A stretch of 64,000 nt of DNA from Blautia sp. MSJ-9 (GCF_018919065.1 NZ_JAHLQG010000031.1:118375-182374), one strand, 5' to 3'; positions 36,496-45,800 are shown, counted from the stretch's first letter. Translations and numbers: made by a program. The notes: generated from the sequence alone by a model not told the origin.

Positions 36496-36573
36496 ATTAT
36501 ACGGGATGAAACGCGCGGATTTTGTCAAAAGAGCGGATGTGCCGCTTAGAATTTATCGCACTAAATCGACGAA
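36496..36573 (-). promoter_or_regulatory. spoIIG promoter with 21-bp spacer and Spo0A-box-like sites
   Basis: TTGACA (36523-36528) and TATAAT (36496-36501) are separated by 21 bases rather than 17. The Bacillus subtilis spoIIG promoter is known for the same oddity (22 bases) and needs Spo0A bound over the -35. Here TTTTGTCAAAA (plus strand, 36520-36530) overlaps the -35 with one mismatch to a 0A box, and a second partial match, TTCGTCGATTT on the minus strand, lies at about 36563-36573. The start codon is about 50 bases downstream. Confidence 0.75.
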
Positions 36574-36591
36574 TTTTTCTTACCGGTTTTA

Positions 36592-36620
36592 TTGACATAT
36601 TCCACAACATAGAATAAAAT
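36592..36620 (+). promoter_or_regulatory. Sigma-A promoter of aroE
   Basis: TTGACA (36592-36597), 17-base spacer, TAAAAT (36615-36620), reading toward aroE and divergent from the spoIIG promoter. The leader is about 105 bases and contains CCTCC (36676-36680), which could pair with the GGAGG ribosome binding site (36718-36722). Confidence 0.75.
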
Positions 36621-36732
36621 GATAGATAATTTCTATGTTTTATGCAGGTGTTTTTTATATATAACCTATACTTGGCCTCCTGCAGACAGCAGCGGCATAC
36701 CTGATACGAAACAGACTGGAGGACTTTTTTAT

Positions 36733-37611
36733 ATGAGTATGAGTACAATCACCGGACACACAGGTCTTACTGCACTTCTGGGTAGTCCCGTAGCACACAG
36801 CATTTCCCCTTTAATGCACAATGAGGCATTCCGGCTTCTGGGACTTGATTATGTGTATCTGTGTTTTGACGTAAATGAAGAGACACTTCCTGCAGCAGTT
36901 GCAGGTTTAAGAACATGCGGTATCCGTGGTTTCAACCTCACGATGCCGAATAAGAATAAGATTGTAGAACTGGTAGATGAACTTTCCCCTGAGGCGCAGC
37001 TGATCGGAGCTGTCAATACGGTTCTCAATGATAATGGAAAGCTGATCGGATATAACACTGACGGATATGGTTTCATGCAGTCTGTACGCGATGCAGGACA
37101 TGACATCACAGGAAAAAATATCACAGTTATGGGAGTAGGTGGAGCGTCCATGGCAATCTGTGCACAGTCCGCACTGGATGGAGCAAATTCTGTACATATC
37201 TTCGCCAGACGTACCAGCAGATACTGGAACCGTACTCAGAAATTTGCCGAGAACCTCAGCGCCAAAACAGGATGTGAGGTCTGTCTTTTTGACAATGATG
37301 ACCATAAAGCGCTGAAAGATTCCATCGCGCAAAGTTATCTGCTGATCAATGCGACTTCCGTAGGTATGATTCCTGATATTGATGATACCATTATCAAAGA
37401 CACTTCCCTGTTCCGCCCGGGATTGGTAGTTGCAGATGTTGTCTATGAACCTCAGGAAACCCGTCTTCTCAGAGAAGCAAAAGCTGTCGGATGTCAGACC
37501 TTTAACGGAATGTACATGCTCCTTCATCAGGGTGCCAAAGCCTTTAAGATCTGGATGGGACAGGATATGCCGGTTTCTATTATCAAAGAGAAATATTTCT
37601 CTGTAAAATAA
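36733..37611 (+). CDS. aroE: Shikimate dehydrogenase
   Basis: Reduces 3-dehydroshikimate to shikimate in aromatic amino-acid synthesis. The 292-residue sequence shows the substrate domain motifs LGSPVAHSISPLMHNEAF (shikimate-binding serines) and NLTMPNKNKI (catalytic Lys), AVNTVL and GYNTDGYGF, then the dinucleotide motif GVGGASMAI and NATSVGM. ATG 36733 is nine bases after GGAGGA; the open frame extends upstream without homology. The basic stretch FARRTSRYW after the third strand suggests NADP(H) use. It stands alone, away from other aro genes, so it could also be a quinate/shikimate-type paralogue. Confidence 0.93.
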   Translation: MSMSTITGHTGLTALLGSPVAHSISPLMHNEAFRLLGLDYVYLCFDVNEETLPAAVAGLRTCGIRGFNLTMPNKNKIVELVDELSPEAQLIGAVNTVLNDNGKLIGYNTDGYGFMQSVRDAGHDITGKNITVMGVGGASMAICAQSALDGANSVHIFARRTSRYWNRTQKFAENLSAKTGCEVCLFDNDDHKALKDSIAQSYLLINATSVGMIPDIDDTIIKDTSLFRPGLVVADVVYEPQETRLLREAKAVGCQTFNGMYMLLHQGAKAFKIWMGQDMPVSIIKEKYFSVK

Positions 37612-37696
37612 ATTCAGATACGACATCTGTTTCTCTGATCAATCTGAATCAGGAGGATATCCGTAACAGAAACGAACCGATGGCTTTCTTGATCTT

Positions 37697-37748
37697 AGTC
37701 AAGCGGATATTTTCAATTAAAGCGGAAGGCTTACTTGATTCGATTAAA
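37697..37748 (+). repeat. Copy A of the AAGCGGATATT...TTACTTGATT repeat
   Basis: About 52 bases downstream of aroE resemble sequences at 57826-57882 (inverted) and 63197-63361 (expanded). Shared blocks are AGTCAAGCGGATATT and TTACTTGATTCGATTAAA. No ORF is present. Confidence 0.6.
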
Positions 37749-37770
37749 GATTAACTGAATACCCAAAAAC

Positions 37771-37833
37771 AAAAACGTCATAAAATGATTTCTTCCGCAT
37801 TCATTGAATCGAATTTCATTTTGTGACGTTTTT
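37771..37833. terminator. Bidirectional terminator between aroE and the YdcF-like gene
   Basis: AAAAACGTCATAAAATGA (37771-37788) pairs with TCATTTTGTGACGTTTTT (37816-37833); T-tracts follow in both directions. The two convergent genes end on either side. Confidence 0.85.
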
Positions 37834-37836
37834 TTA

Positions 37837-38370
37837 TTACAAATTTCCCACTATTTTATCTTTTATGATCGCCAGGATTTCTCTTGGAATATATATCAGC
37901 AGTCTCCAGGAGCAATATCTGGACGGAATCGGATAAATTTCTCTGCATCCGCATTTCCTTCCAATAGCAGTGCCGCGGAATACATGGAAATTGTTTGTAA
38001 CCACTCCCACGGAATGATCCAGACCAATCAGCGCCAGACTGAATTTCAGGTTCTCTGCTGTACTGGTAGATTTCTCCTCCAGGATCAGACGATCCCTGTC
38101 AATTCCATGTTCTGTCAGATAATTACACATCGCCTGTGCTTCGGTAATAGATTCTCCCTCTCCTCTTCCACCAGACAGCACTGCTTTCGTATCAGGATTC
38201 TCCTCCAGATACTCTAAAGCCCTCCTGGTACGTTCCAGAAGGGCTTTGGTAAGCCGGGTACCCTCTACATGGGCACCAAGCACGATAATATATTCCAGAT
38301 TTGGATGCTTACGCATTTCTTCCGCAGCAGTATTTGTACTTCTTACCGCTTCCGCATGGACACGGATCAT
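37837..38370 (-). CDS. YdcF/SanA-family (DUF218) protein without its membrane anchor
   Basis: DUF218 proteins are Rossmann-like envelope-associated proteins; ElyC and SanA are members. The core is visible: [51 protein letters not shown] and [16 protein letters not shown]. Homologues normally have one or two N-terminal membrane spans before the IIVLGA strand; here they are missing. The frame upstream of ATG 38316 (a start that overlaps the SEC-C stop as ATGCGTAA) lies inside the SEC-C gene. The start at 38370 is the longest ATG option, and neither start has a good ribosome binding site. I suspect an N-terminal deletion that joined it to the upstream gene. Confidence 0.7.
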   Translation of the reverse strand: MIRVHAEAVRSTNTAAEEMRKHPNLEYIIVLGAHVEGTRLTKALLERTRRALEYLEENPDTKAVLSGGRGEGESITEAQAMCNYLTEHGIDRDRLILEEKSTSTAENLKFSLALIGLDHSVGVVTNNFHVFRGTAIGRKCGCREIYPIPSRYCSWRLLIYIPREILAIIKDKIVGNL

Positions 38371-38824
38371 TACGGCCAATCTTCTTAGCCTTAACTACTG
38401 TTCCGGATTTCTTCTGCTCAAGATAGAGTTCTTTTCTCTTCTCTGGTGTGAAGATTGCATCCCACTGTGGCAGTTCATACAGCCAGTCAGCACGTGCATC
38501 TACCATGTTCTTGTACAAAAGTTCTTTGTCGAAGCACAGAGAAACTTTTGTATTCTCATCCATTGTCTCGATCGGGTTCGGGATCTTCAGACTGTCGTTG
38601 ATTCCATCAAGGAAACCAACCATTGTCAGAACTTCCTGACCATATTTCTCAGCCAGTTCCTTAACTGTACCGGTTACTACTTCGTCCGGGTTAGTAAGAA
38701 GCTGCTCATAAATTCCTTTTTCAATATTAAAATAGTTTGCCCAAAATCTCTGAAGTTTGTTACGGTCTGCCTGCTGGTCATAGGCGATGGAACGCCACTG
38801 CTCTAAGATTGTTTTATCGCTCAT
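38309..38824 (-). CDS. SEC-C motif protein
   Basis: A 171-residue soluble protein ending in a SEC-C zinc motif ([19 protein letters not shown], about 150-168), the small zinc-binding domain first seen at the C-terminus of SecA. The rest is helical ([49 protein letters not shown]) with no catalytic motif I recognise. The domain usually mediates binding to proteins or ribosomes, so an adaptor or chaperone role is possible. ATG 38824 is preceded by GAGGATAAAGGAA. It overlaps the start of the YdcF-like gene. Confidence 0.75.
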   Translation of the reverse strand: MSDKTILEQWRSIAYDQQADRNKLQRFWANYFNIEKGIYEQLLTNPDEVVTGTVKELAEKYGQEVLTMVGFLDGINDSLKIPNPIETMDENTKVSLCFDKELLYKNMVDARADWLYELPQWDAIFTPEKRKELYLEQKKSGTVVKAKKIGRNDPCPCGSGKKYKYCCGRNA

Positions 38825-38976
38825 TTCCTTTATCCTCTTTTCCAATATTTCATAGGTATTATGCCTGTGCGGAAACATATGGAAAACATTCCTCCCACAA
38901 GCTTTTTTATTATATCATCTTTTTGATAAAAATACAAACCATATTCTTTGTATTTTTGGTGAATTTTGACTTGTAT

Positions 38977-39042
38977 GGTTACTGGGCACGGAGTAAACAG
39001 TAACCTTGTATGTCTCGGAATAGTAGTGTGTAAACAGTAATT
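38977..39042. repeat. Copy of the GTTACTG/CAGTAAC repeat family
   Basis: GGTTACTG (38977-38984) and CAGTAACC (38998-39005) form a small hairpin, followed by GTATGTCTCGGAATAGTAGT and a second AACAGTAAT end near 39042. The second half matches the interior and right end of the 14118-14224 element, and the first half matches 56773-56802. Confidence 0.65.
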
Positions 39043-39051
39043 TGCTATCAA

Positions 39052-39879
39052 CTATTTCACACCCAATTTCTCCAGTTCTGCTGCTGCCTGTTTGAAAGAC
39101 TCAAACTGAATCGCATGAATGCCTTCTTTTCTGGCTCCTTCGCAGTTCTCGGCTCTGTCATCCAGAAATACAGATTTCTCCGGGTCGAGATGATAACGGT
39201 TCAGCAATGTCTGGTAAATAGCCGGTTCCGGCTTGATCTGTTTTACCTGACAGGAGAAAATAGCTCCGTCTGCATATTTAAGGAATGTAAGTTCATCCTG
39301 AGTTTTCTCTAACATATAGGTCGAATAATTAGAGAGAATATAAATATGATAACCTTTATCTTTCAGATATCTGATCCAGGTTTCTGCATAATCCATCATC
39401 TCGATAGTCTCACCTGAACGGCGCATGACCTCGCGGATATCATCTGCATATTCCGGAGCTTCTTTTATCATCTGCTCTATATAATATTCTTCCTCTTCAC
39501 TGCCTCTGTCTCTCTCATCCCAGGTTTTACTCTGAAAAACAACCTTTGCAAGTTTATCCCGTTCCTCTTTCGGAAATCCAAAACCGTCCAGATATTTTTC
39601 CCATTCATATTTCACAAGGACTTTACCGACATCAAAAATAATATTCTCCATATCCGAATCTGCCACCTTTTTATTCTTATTCAAAAGTTTATATACCATC
39701 CACATCGCATAAGCCAGCAATGGAACCATAATCGCTACTGCAAGTGACGCCTTAAAATAACTCTGCGCGTTTTCACCATTTCCAAATGCAAAAAACATAG
39801 GCATACAACACGCAAGAAGCAATATGATGATTGCCACCCATGCCCCGATTTTTTTTAATTTATTATTGTCTTTTTTCAT
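39052..39879 (-). CDS. HAD-family phosphatase fused to an N-terminal membrane hairpin
   Basis: A 275-residue protein in two parts. Residues 1-70 contain two membrane spans (about 11-31 and 44-66). Residues 77-275 form a haloacid dehalogenase domain with motif I FDVGKVLV (nucleophile Asp83), motif II in ILSNYST, Lys in QIKPEPAIY and motif III FLDDRAEN, plus the usual helical cap. HAD proteins of this subgroup hydrolyse small phosphorylated metabolites. A membrane anchor is uncommon, and the junction near MENIIFDVG looks like a former independent start codon. The gene stands alone between two intergenic regions. Confidence 0.82.
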   Translation of the reverse strand: MKKDNNKLKKIGAWVAIIILLLACCMPMFFAFGNGENAQSYFKASLAVAIMVPLLAYAMWMVYKLLNKNKKVADSDMENIIFDVGKVLVKYEWEKYLDGFGFPKEERDKLAKVVFQSKTWDERDRGSEEEEYYIEQMIKEAPEYADDIREVMRRSGETIEMMDYAETWIRYLKDKGYHIYILSNYSTYMLEKTQDELTFLKYADGAIFSCQVKQIKPEPAIYQTLLNRYHLDPEKSVFLDDRAENCEGARKEGIHAIQFESFKQAAAELEKLGVK

Positions 39880-40013
39880 AATCCTCCAATATATTACTTT
39901 TTACTAAAGATTCATGCTTTACAGAATTTGTACTATTCCTGTAAATTAATGTCAGGGTCAAAAGACATTTTGCCCTTAACTCGATATCTGGTATCATACA
40001 ATCTTCAGGATAA

Positions 40014-40051
40014 AAGACACGCCGGAGAATTCCCCCGGCGTATATCGTCTT
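40014..40051 (-). terminator. Terminator after purA
   Basis: In the minus direction AAGAC...ACGCCGG (40051 down to about 40035) pairs with CCGGCGT-GTCTT (40025 down to 40014), giving a long stem followed by TTAT-rich sequence, about 15 bases after the purA stop. Confidence 0.75.
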
Positions 40052-40066
40052 ATTTATAGCTTTTAA

Positions 40067-41347
40067 TTATTTATTTCTGTAGATAATGTCATCACGTCCC
40101 GGACCATTAGAGATCATTGTGATCGGGAATCCAATATGTTCTTCTACGAACTCAACATACTTTCTGCAGTTCTCCGGCAGATCTTCGTATTTCTTGATTC
40201 CGCGGATATCGCATTTCCATCCTGGAAGTGTTTCCAGAACCGGTTTTGCTTTCTCAAGCAGTGTAGTTGTCGGGAAGTCTGTTGTTACTTTTCCGTCGAT
40301 TTCATATCCTGTACAAACCGGAATTTCATCCAGATATCCAAGTACATCAAGAACTGTAAAAGCAACATCTGTAGTTCCCTGCAGACGGCATCCATATTTG
40401 GAAGCAACGCAGTCGAACCATCCCATACGTCTCGGACGTCCTGTAGTAGCACCGAACTCACCGCCGTCGCCACCGCGTCTTCTCAGCTCATCAGCTTCTT
40501 CGCCAAAGATTTCAGAAACGAATGCACCTGCACCTACTGCACTGGAGTAAGCTTTGCATACAGTAACGATCTGTTTGATCTCATATGGAGGAAGGCCGGC
40601 ACCTACTGCACCATATCCTGCCAGTGTGGAGGAAGAGGTAACCATTGGGTAAATACCATGATCAGGGTCTTTCAGAGAACCAAGCTGTCCCTCAAGAAGA
40701 ACTTCCTTGCCTTCTTTTAATGCGTTCCACAGATACAGGGATACATCGCATACATATGGTTCAACCATTTTCTTGTATTCCATTAATTCTGCAAACAGCT
40801 CATCTACGTTAAGAAGCGGTTTGTGATATAAGTGCTCAAGAAGAATGTTCTTTGTCTCGCATACGCTTGTAAGTTTCTCTCTCAGATGTTCTTCGTCAAA
40901 GAGTTCGCTTACCTGGAAACCAATCTTTGCATATTTGTCTGAATAGAAAGGAGCAATACCAGATTTGGTAGATCCGAAGGATTTACCGCCCAGACGCTCT
41001 TCTTCGTACTGATCAAAAAGAATGTGGTATGGCATAACCATCTGTGCTCTCTCGGAGATCAGGATCTTCGGAGCCGGAACACCTCTGCTTACTACTTCAT
41101 TGTACTCTTTGAAAAATACCGGGATATTCAGGGCAACACCGTTTCCGATCACGCTTGTAGTGTGATTGTAGAATACACCTGACGGCAGAGTATGAAGTGC
41201 AAATTTACCATAGTTGTTTACGATTGTATGGCCTGCGTTTGCACCACCCTGAAATCTTACGATAATATCAGCTTTCTCAGCGAGCATATCGGTAATCTTA
41301 CCTTTACCTTCATCTCCCCAGTTAGCACCAACAACTGCTTTTACCAT
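40067..41347 (-). CDS. purA: Adenylosuccinate synthetase
   Basis: PurA joins IMP and aspartate using GTP, the first committed step to AMP. The family start VVGANWGDEGKGKITDM contains the GTP-binding loop (GDEGKGK, about 10-16), followed by FQGGANAGHTI (about 36-46) and a C-terminal part with TGRPRRMGWFDC. ATG 41347 has AGGAGGAA upstream and gives 426 residues, the usual length; the longer open frame is not conserved. It follows purB by 155 bases on the same strand, so the two steps from IMP to AMP are encoded together. Confidence 0.97.
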   Translation of the reverse strand: MVKAVVGANWGDEGKGKITDMLAEKADIIVRFQGGANAGHTIVNNYGKFALHTLPSGVFYNHTTSVIGNGVALNIPVFFKEYNEVVSRGVPAPKILISERAQMVMPYHILFDQYEEERLGGKSFGSTKSGIAPFYSDKYAKIGFQVSELFDEEHLREKLTSVCETKNILLEHLYHKPLLNVDELFAELMEYKKMVEPYVCDVSLYLWNALKEGKEVLLEGQLGSLKDPDHGIYPMVTSSSTLAGYGAVGAGLPPYEIKQIVTVCKAYSSAVGAGAFVSEIFGEEADELRRRGGDGGEFGATTGRPRRMGWFDCVASKYGCRLQGTTDVAFTVLDVLGYLDEIPVCTGYEIDGKVTTDFPTTTLLEKAKPVLETLPGWKCDIRGIKKYEDLPENCRKYVEFVEEHIGFPITMISNGPGRDDIIYRNK

Positions 41348-41502
41348 TATAGAATTCCTCCTGTTATTGCGCAACAACACCGGGGTCTCACAGAACAGAT
41401 CCCGGCTTGCTGCATTTTTATCTTGTTTTGTTATGATCACATATAAATCAGATATAACTGTTCATTATTACACAACTCTGTGTAAATACTGAACAATTAC
41501 GA

Positions 41503-42936
41503 TCAGACATTGATCTCAGCTTTAACTCCCAACAGCTCCTTGTGAGAATTAAGGATTGGCTGAACTACTGTATTCACAAATCTCTCTGTCTGCTCTTTCG
41601 CACGTCCGATATATTTCTTCGGATCCATGGACTTCTGCAGATCTTCCAGAGAAAGATTGAATGCAGGATCTGCTGCGATCAGCTCCAGCAGATTGTTATC
41701 CTTACCTTCTACTTTGACAGTCTTGCCTGCCTCCATGGAAAGCTCACGGATACGTTCATGAAGTTCCTGACGGTCACCGCCTGCCTTAACAGCATCCATC
41801 ATGATATTCTCTGTAGCCATAAACGGAAGCTCAGCCATCATGTGTTTCTCGATAACCTTCGGATAAACAACCAGTCCATCTACAACGTTCAGGCAGAGAT
41901 CCAGGATTCCGTCGATTGCAAGGAATCCCTCCGGAATGCTCAGACGTTTATTTGCAGAGTCATCCAGAGTTCTTTCAAACCACTGAGTTGCGGATGTGAT
42001 TGCCGGATTAAGAGCATCTACCATTACATATCTGGAAAGGGAGGCAATACGCTCGCTTCTCATAGGATTTCTCTTATAAGCCATTGCGGAAGATCCAATC
42101 TGAGATTTCTCAAATGGTTCCTCTACTTCTTTCAGATGCTGAAGGAGACGGATATCGTTGGACATCTTGTGCGCACTTGCTGCGATTCCTGCAAGAATAT
42201 TAGCAACACGTGTGTCTACTTTACGGGAATAAGTCTGTCCGGATACCGGATAGCATTCCTTGAATCCCATTTTCTCTGCGATCATTGGATCGATCTTATC
42301 AATGGTCTCCTGATCTCCGTCAAACAGCTCCAGGAAGCTGGCCTGTGTTCCGGTTGTTCCCTTGGATCCAAGAAGCTTCATTGTTCCAAGAACATATTCC
42401 AGATCTTCCAGATCAAGCAGGAATTCCTGTGTCCAGAGTGTTGCACGTTTACCAACTGTAGTCGGCTGTGCAGGCTGGAAATGTGTGAACGCCAGAGTCG
42501 GCTGTTCTTTATATTTATCAGCGAAAGCAGAAAGTTCAGCAATGACATTGACCAGTTTCTTGCGTACAAGCTTCAGCGCTTCTGTCATTACAATAATATC
42601 TGTATTATCACCTACATAACAGGAGGTTGCTCCCAGATGGATGATCCCTTTTGCTTTCGGACACTGTGCACCGTATGCGTATACATGAGACATAACATCA
42701 TGACGTACCTGACGTTCACGTTCTTTGGCAACGTCATAGTTGATATCCTCTGCATGTGCCTTCAGTTCATCGATCTGCTCCTGTGTAATGTTAAGGCCAA
42801 GCTCTTTCTCTGTCTCTGCAAGTGCGATCCAGAGTTTTCTCCATGTACGGAATTTCATATCCGGAGAAAAAATATACTGCATTTCTTTGCTGGCATAACG
42901 TTCTGATAAAGGACTTACATATCTGTCTGTACTCAT
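41503..42936 (-). CDS. purB: Adenylosuccinate lyase
   Basis: PurB cleaves adenylosuccinate to AMP and SAICAR to AICAR. The 477-residue protein belongs to the fumarase/aspartase superfamily; the signature [11 protein letters not shown] lies near residue 285, [10 protein letters not shown] and [11 protein letters not shown] (catalytic His) are also visible. ATG 42936 is chosen because AGGAG is eight bases upstream; GTG 42942 is possible but closer. It is the longer PurB form common in Clostridia and is followed by purA. Confidence 0.97.
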   Translation of the reverse strand: MSTDRYVSPLSERYASKEMQYIFSPDMKFRTWRKLWIALAETEKELGLNITQEQIDELKAHAEDINYDVAKERERQVRHDVMSHVYAYGAQCPKAKGIIHLGATSCYVGDNTDIIVMTEALKLVRKKLVNVIAELSAFADKYKEQPTLAFTHFQPAQPTTVGKRATLWTQEFLLDLEDLEYVLGTMKLLGSKGTTGTQASFLELFDGDQETIDKIDPMIAEKMGFKECYPVSGQTYSRKVDTRVANILAGIAASAHKMSNDIRLLQHLKEVEEPFEKSQIGSSAMAYKRNPMRSERIASLSRYVMVDALNPAITSATQWFERTLDDSANKRLSIPEGFLAIDGILDLCLNVVDGLVVYPKVIEKHMMAELPFMATENIMMDAVKAGGDRQELHERIRELSMEAGKTVKVEGKDNNLLELIAADPAFNLSLEDLQKSMDPKKYIGRAKEQTERFVNTVVQPILNSHKELLGVKAEINV

Positions 42937-43076
42937 CTTCACTCTCCTGTTTCTTATAGGACTTTATCCTTTTTTATTTCGCTTCTGTACCTGTTCTGAA
43001 ATGCCGGCAGACCGGCACATCAGTACGTACGTTGAAATTATATAACATCATTCTTCTAAAAGCAACTACAAAAACC

Positions 43077-43763
43077 TTATCCCTGATGGAATTTACCAAG
43101 AAATTCTTTCATTCGTGCATGATCTGAGGCAAATACCTCCTGTGGACTTCCTTCTACTGCGATCAGCCCCTTGTCCATAAAGATGATATGATCGGAAATA
43201 TCTCTTGCAAATGTCATCTCATGAGTAACGATCACCATTGTAATATGTTCTGCAGCAAGGTCTTTGATTACCTTGAGGATCTCACCTGTCAGTTCCGGGT
43301 CAAGTGCAGAAGTCGGCTCATCAAAGAACAGAATCTTTGGGTTCATGCACAATGCACGGGCAATGGATACACGCTGCTGCTGTCCACCGGAAAGCTGGAA
43401 CGGATATGCATTCTCTCTGTCAGCAAGTCCCATCTGTTTCAACAGCACTCTTGCCTGCACATAAACTTCCTCTTTCTTTCTCTTCTGCACTCTGATCGGC
43501 GCATCTGTAATATTTTTTAATACGGAAAAATGCGGAAAAAGATTGAAATTCTGGAATACCAGTCCCACATCTCCCTGCTTGATGATCTCACCACTGTCCG
43601 GTGTCTCAAGCCCTGTTGCGCAGCGAAGAAGTGTGGATTTACCGGAACCGGAAGGACCGATAATGCTTAAAACCTTACCTTCCTCTACCTGAAGAGAAAT
43701 GTCTTTCAGTACTTCCAGACTTCCAAAGCTCTTCTTTATATGTTTCATTTCAAATAATACCAT
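43077..43763 (-). CDS. Polar amino-acid ABC transporter, ATP-binding protein
   Basis: A 228-residue GlnQ/HisP-type ATPase. It shows Walker A GPSGSGKST (about 33-41), Q-loop VFQNFNLFPH, signature LSGGQQQRV (about 128-136), Walker B ILFFDEPTSALD and the H-loop IVTHEM. It powers import with the permease at 43949 and the binding protein at 44813. ATG 43763 has GAGAGGAAAA upstream. A hairpin (43916-43940) and a dispersed repeat (43793-43849) lie between the permease and this gene, so its expression may be lowered or uncoupled. The substrate is probably a polar amino acid but is not determined by sequence. Confidence 0.95.
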   Translation of the reverse strand: MVLFEMKHIKKSFGSLEVLKDISLQVEEGKVLSIIGPSGSGKSTLLRCATGLETPDSGEIIKQGDVGLVFQNFNLFPHFSVLKNITDAPIRVQKRKKEEVYVQARVLLKQMGLADRENAYPFQLSGGQQQRVSIARALCMNPKILFFDEPTSALDPELTGEILKVIKDLAAEHITMVIVTHEMTFARDISDHIIFMDKGLIAVEGSPQEVFASDHARMKEFLGKFHQG

Positions 43764-43792
43764 AATAATTTTCCTCTCAAATATGATATTTG

Positions 43793-43849
43793 GTTGTTCA
43801 CTCTGCGTTTGGTAATACAATTTACAGAACATCGTTTGTGAACAGTAAT
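43793..43849. repeat. Copy of the GTTACTG/CAGTAAC repeat family (degenerate)
   Basis: GTTGTTCAC near 43793-43802 and GTGAACAGTAAT (43838-43849) are inverted ends like those of the 14118-14224 element. The interior does not match well. Confidence 0.5.
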
Positions 43850-43915
43850 GATATTTTTTTCAGATCAGACAGACAACATCATCCACTTTGTCATTTCCCT
43901 GATTTGTTAAAACTG

Positions 43916-43940
43916 CCGGGAAATAAAAACTTTTTCCCGG
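43916..43940 (-). terminator. Hairpin between permease and ATPase genes
   Basis: CCGGGAAA (minus strand) pairs with TTTCCCGG around a nine-base loop, eight bases after the permease stop, with a short TTTT stretch some bases later. It could terminate part of the transcript inside the ABC operon. Confidence 0.55.
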
Positions 43941-43948
43941 CCTGACTC

Positions 43949-44599
43949 TTAACGATAATAATTCAGTTTTTTCTCCAGCTTATCCATCACGATTGCAACA
44001 AGCAGGTTAAAGATAAAATAGAACACCGCTGCGATCACGAACGGCATCATGGTTGTCTGTGCACTTGCGATCTGCTTTGCAATGGTAAACATCTCCGCAA
44101 CTGCAACCACGAACGCCAGTGACGTATCCTTTACCAGCGTGATGACCTCGTTTGTCACAGACGGAAGGATTCTCTTAATCACCTGCGGCAGGATAATCCT
44201 AAAAAATGTCTGTACTTTGCTATATCCAAGAATCTTCGCAGCTTCATACTGTCCTGCAGAAATAGATTCAATACCGCCTCTGTAAATCTCTGCAAAATAT
44301 GCAGCATAGTTGATACTGAATGCAATAAATACCGCGATCAGACTGTATCCCATGGAAATACGGATTCCAAAAATAAAATACGGTCCGAAATATACTACCA
44401 TCAACTGCAGCATCAGCGGAGTTCCTCTCATAACTGATATGTAGGCAGACACGATTCCACGGATCACCGGATTCTTAGCCATTCTGCCGAAGCAGATCAG
44501 TAGTCCCAATGGAAGCGAAAAAATCAATGTCACTACAAAAATCTCTACAGAAACTACCATACCACTGGCAAGCTGCTGCAGCATTACACTTAAAGACAT
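43949..44599 (-). CDS. Polar amino-acid ABC transporter, permease
   Basis: A 216-residue His/Glu-type permease with five spans (about 12-35, 52-75, 85-105, 150-165 and 185-207). The EAA loop is YEAAKILGYSKVQTFFRIIL (about 130-149) and SAYISVMRGTPLMLQL near residue 55 is a family hallmark. ATG 44599 follows GGAGGAAAA. It lies 213 bases downstream of the binding-protein gene. Single-permease systems of this kind work as homodimers. Confidence 0.95.
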   Translation of the reverse strand: MSLSVMLQQLASGMVVSVEIFVVTLIFSLPLGLLICFGRMAKNPVIRGIVSAYISVMRGTPLMLQLMVVYFGPYFIFGIRISMGYSLIAVFIAFSINYAAYFAEIYRGGIESISAGQYEAAKILGYSKVQTFFRIILPQVIKRILPSVTNEVITLVKDTSLAFVVAVAEMFTIAKQIASAQTTMMPFVIAAVFYFIFNLLVAIVMDKLEKKLNYYR

Positions 44600-44812
44600 A
44601 ACTTTTCCTCCAAAAAATTTCTCCTGTACAGTAAGAAAAGAGGGTGCACAAAATGTACCCTCCATTCCTTTTATAATACGGACAGACCTGCACAAACCCG
44701 TCCTCTTGTATCATTACTTTTTATCATCGCCATTACATTATCACTGTTTTATCTCTATATTGTTCAATCTATAAACAGTGATTCATTGACCACAGCGATC
44801 AGGCACAGTGTA

Positions 44813-45700
44813 CTATTCTGCAGCTTCCTCTGTATCTTCTGTCTCAGAAACATCTGCATCAGCATCATCTGCTGTATCATCTTTCTTGTCTGCAGATTCT
44901 TCATCATCACTTCCGATGCAAAGCATATCTGCAACTTCATACTGCTCTGCAATCTTGTCAACTTCACCTGCATCATACAGTTTCAGAACTTCTGCCCATA
45001 CAGTATCTTTCAGTTCATCATTACCTTTCTTGAAACCAATACCATACTGTTCGCTCTGGATCGGCTCGTCAAGGATCACATATTTGCCTTCTTCTCTCTG
45101 GGAAAGCTGATATTTGGCAACACCGATATCTACTGCGATCGCATCTGCTGCTCCGGAATCCAGATTCATAAATGCTGTATTATAATCAGGATTCTCTGTC
45201 AGAGAACCAAAGCTTGCTGTCAGATCTTTGTTGTCATCGCTGTTTAATGCATCCAGTGCAGCAGAAGCAGCCTGTACGACTACATTCTTACCAGCCAGAT
45301 CATCCAGCTTCTCAATTCCTGAATCAGCAGCAACAACCATTACCTGCTCATTGTTCAGATATGGATCTGACCATGTATAGTCATCCTCACGTCCGTTAAT
45401 TGTAAATCCGTTCCAGATACAGTCGATAGAACCGGAATTCAGTTCCATATCCTTAGAATCCCAGTTAATTGGTTTCTTTACAAGTTGCCAACCAAGATTG
45501 TCACATACTTCCTGTGCAAGATCAAGGTCGAAACCTACATAATCTCCATTATCGTCTTTATATCCGAAAGGAGGATACTCTGCGTCAAATCCTACAGTTA
45601 ATGTCTTGCTGTCAGCATCTGCGTATACAGAAACAACACCTGTCATCATAGAAGCTGCCATAATCCCTGCCATGAGTACTGCTAAAGATCTCTTTTTCAT
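44813..45700 (-). CDS. Polar amino-acid ABC transporter, substrate-binding protein
   Basis: A 295-residue exported solute-binding protein of family 3 (SBP_bac_3). The signal peptide is about residues 1-26 (ends SVYADA) and lacks a lipobox Cys. The mature protein shows LTVGFDAEYPPFGYKDDNG, VGFDLDLAQEV, a hinge with GKNVVVQAASAALDAL, and FMNLDSGAADAIAVDIGVAK. The last 30 residues form an acidic, low-complexity tail (D/E/A/T), which is unusual and may affect surface retention. ATG 45700 is preceded by GGAGATAT. It is first in a three-gene operon with a sigma-A promoter at 45772-45800. Confidence 0.93.
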   Translation of the reverse strand: MKKRSLAVLMAGIMAASMMTGVVSVYADADSKTLTVGFDAEYPPFGYKDDNGDYVGFDLDLAQEVCDNLGWQLVKKPINWDSKDMELNSGSIDCIWNGFTINGREDDYTWSDPYLNNEQVMVVAADSGIEKLDDLAGKNVVVQAASAALDALNSDDNKDLTASFGSLTENPDYNTAFMNLDSGAADAIAVDIGVAKYQLSQREEGKYVILDEPIQSEQYGIGFKKGNDELKDTVWAEVLKLYDAGEVDKIAEQYEVADMLCIGSDDEESADKKDDTADDADADVSETEDTEEAAE

Positions 45701-45771
45701 GATAAATATCTCCTCTTTATCTGTTTTGTTATTTACCACACAGCCACTCTACCATGTGAAAGTATGTGTTA

Positions 45772-45800
45772 ATCCTATCACACACTTTCTCTTCTGTCAA
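45772..45800 (-). promoter_or_regulatory. Sigma-A promoter of the amino-acid ABC operon
   Basis: TTGACA (45795-45800), 17-base spacer, TAGGAT (45772-45777), about 70 bases before the binding-protein start. Confidence 0.75.

Noticed and set aside
36497..36748. Small minus-strand frame between aroE and spoIIGA
   Set aside because: It covers two good promoters and the aroE start region and has no ribosome binding site or homology.
41542..42906. 454-codon open frame on the plus strand
   Set aside because: It is fully antisense to purB, is rich in Cys, His and Ser as expected of a shadow frame, and has no ribosome binding site.
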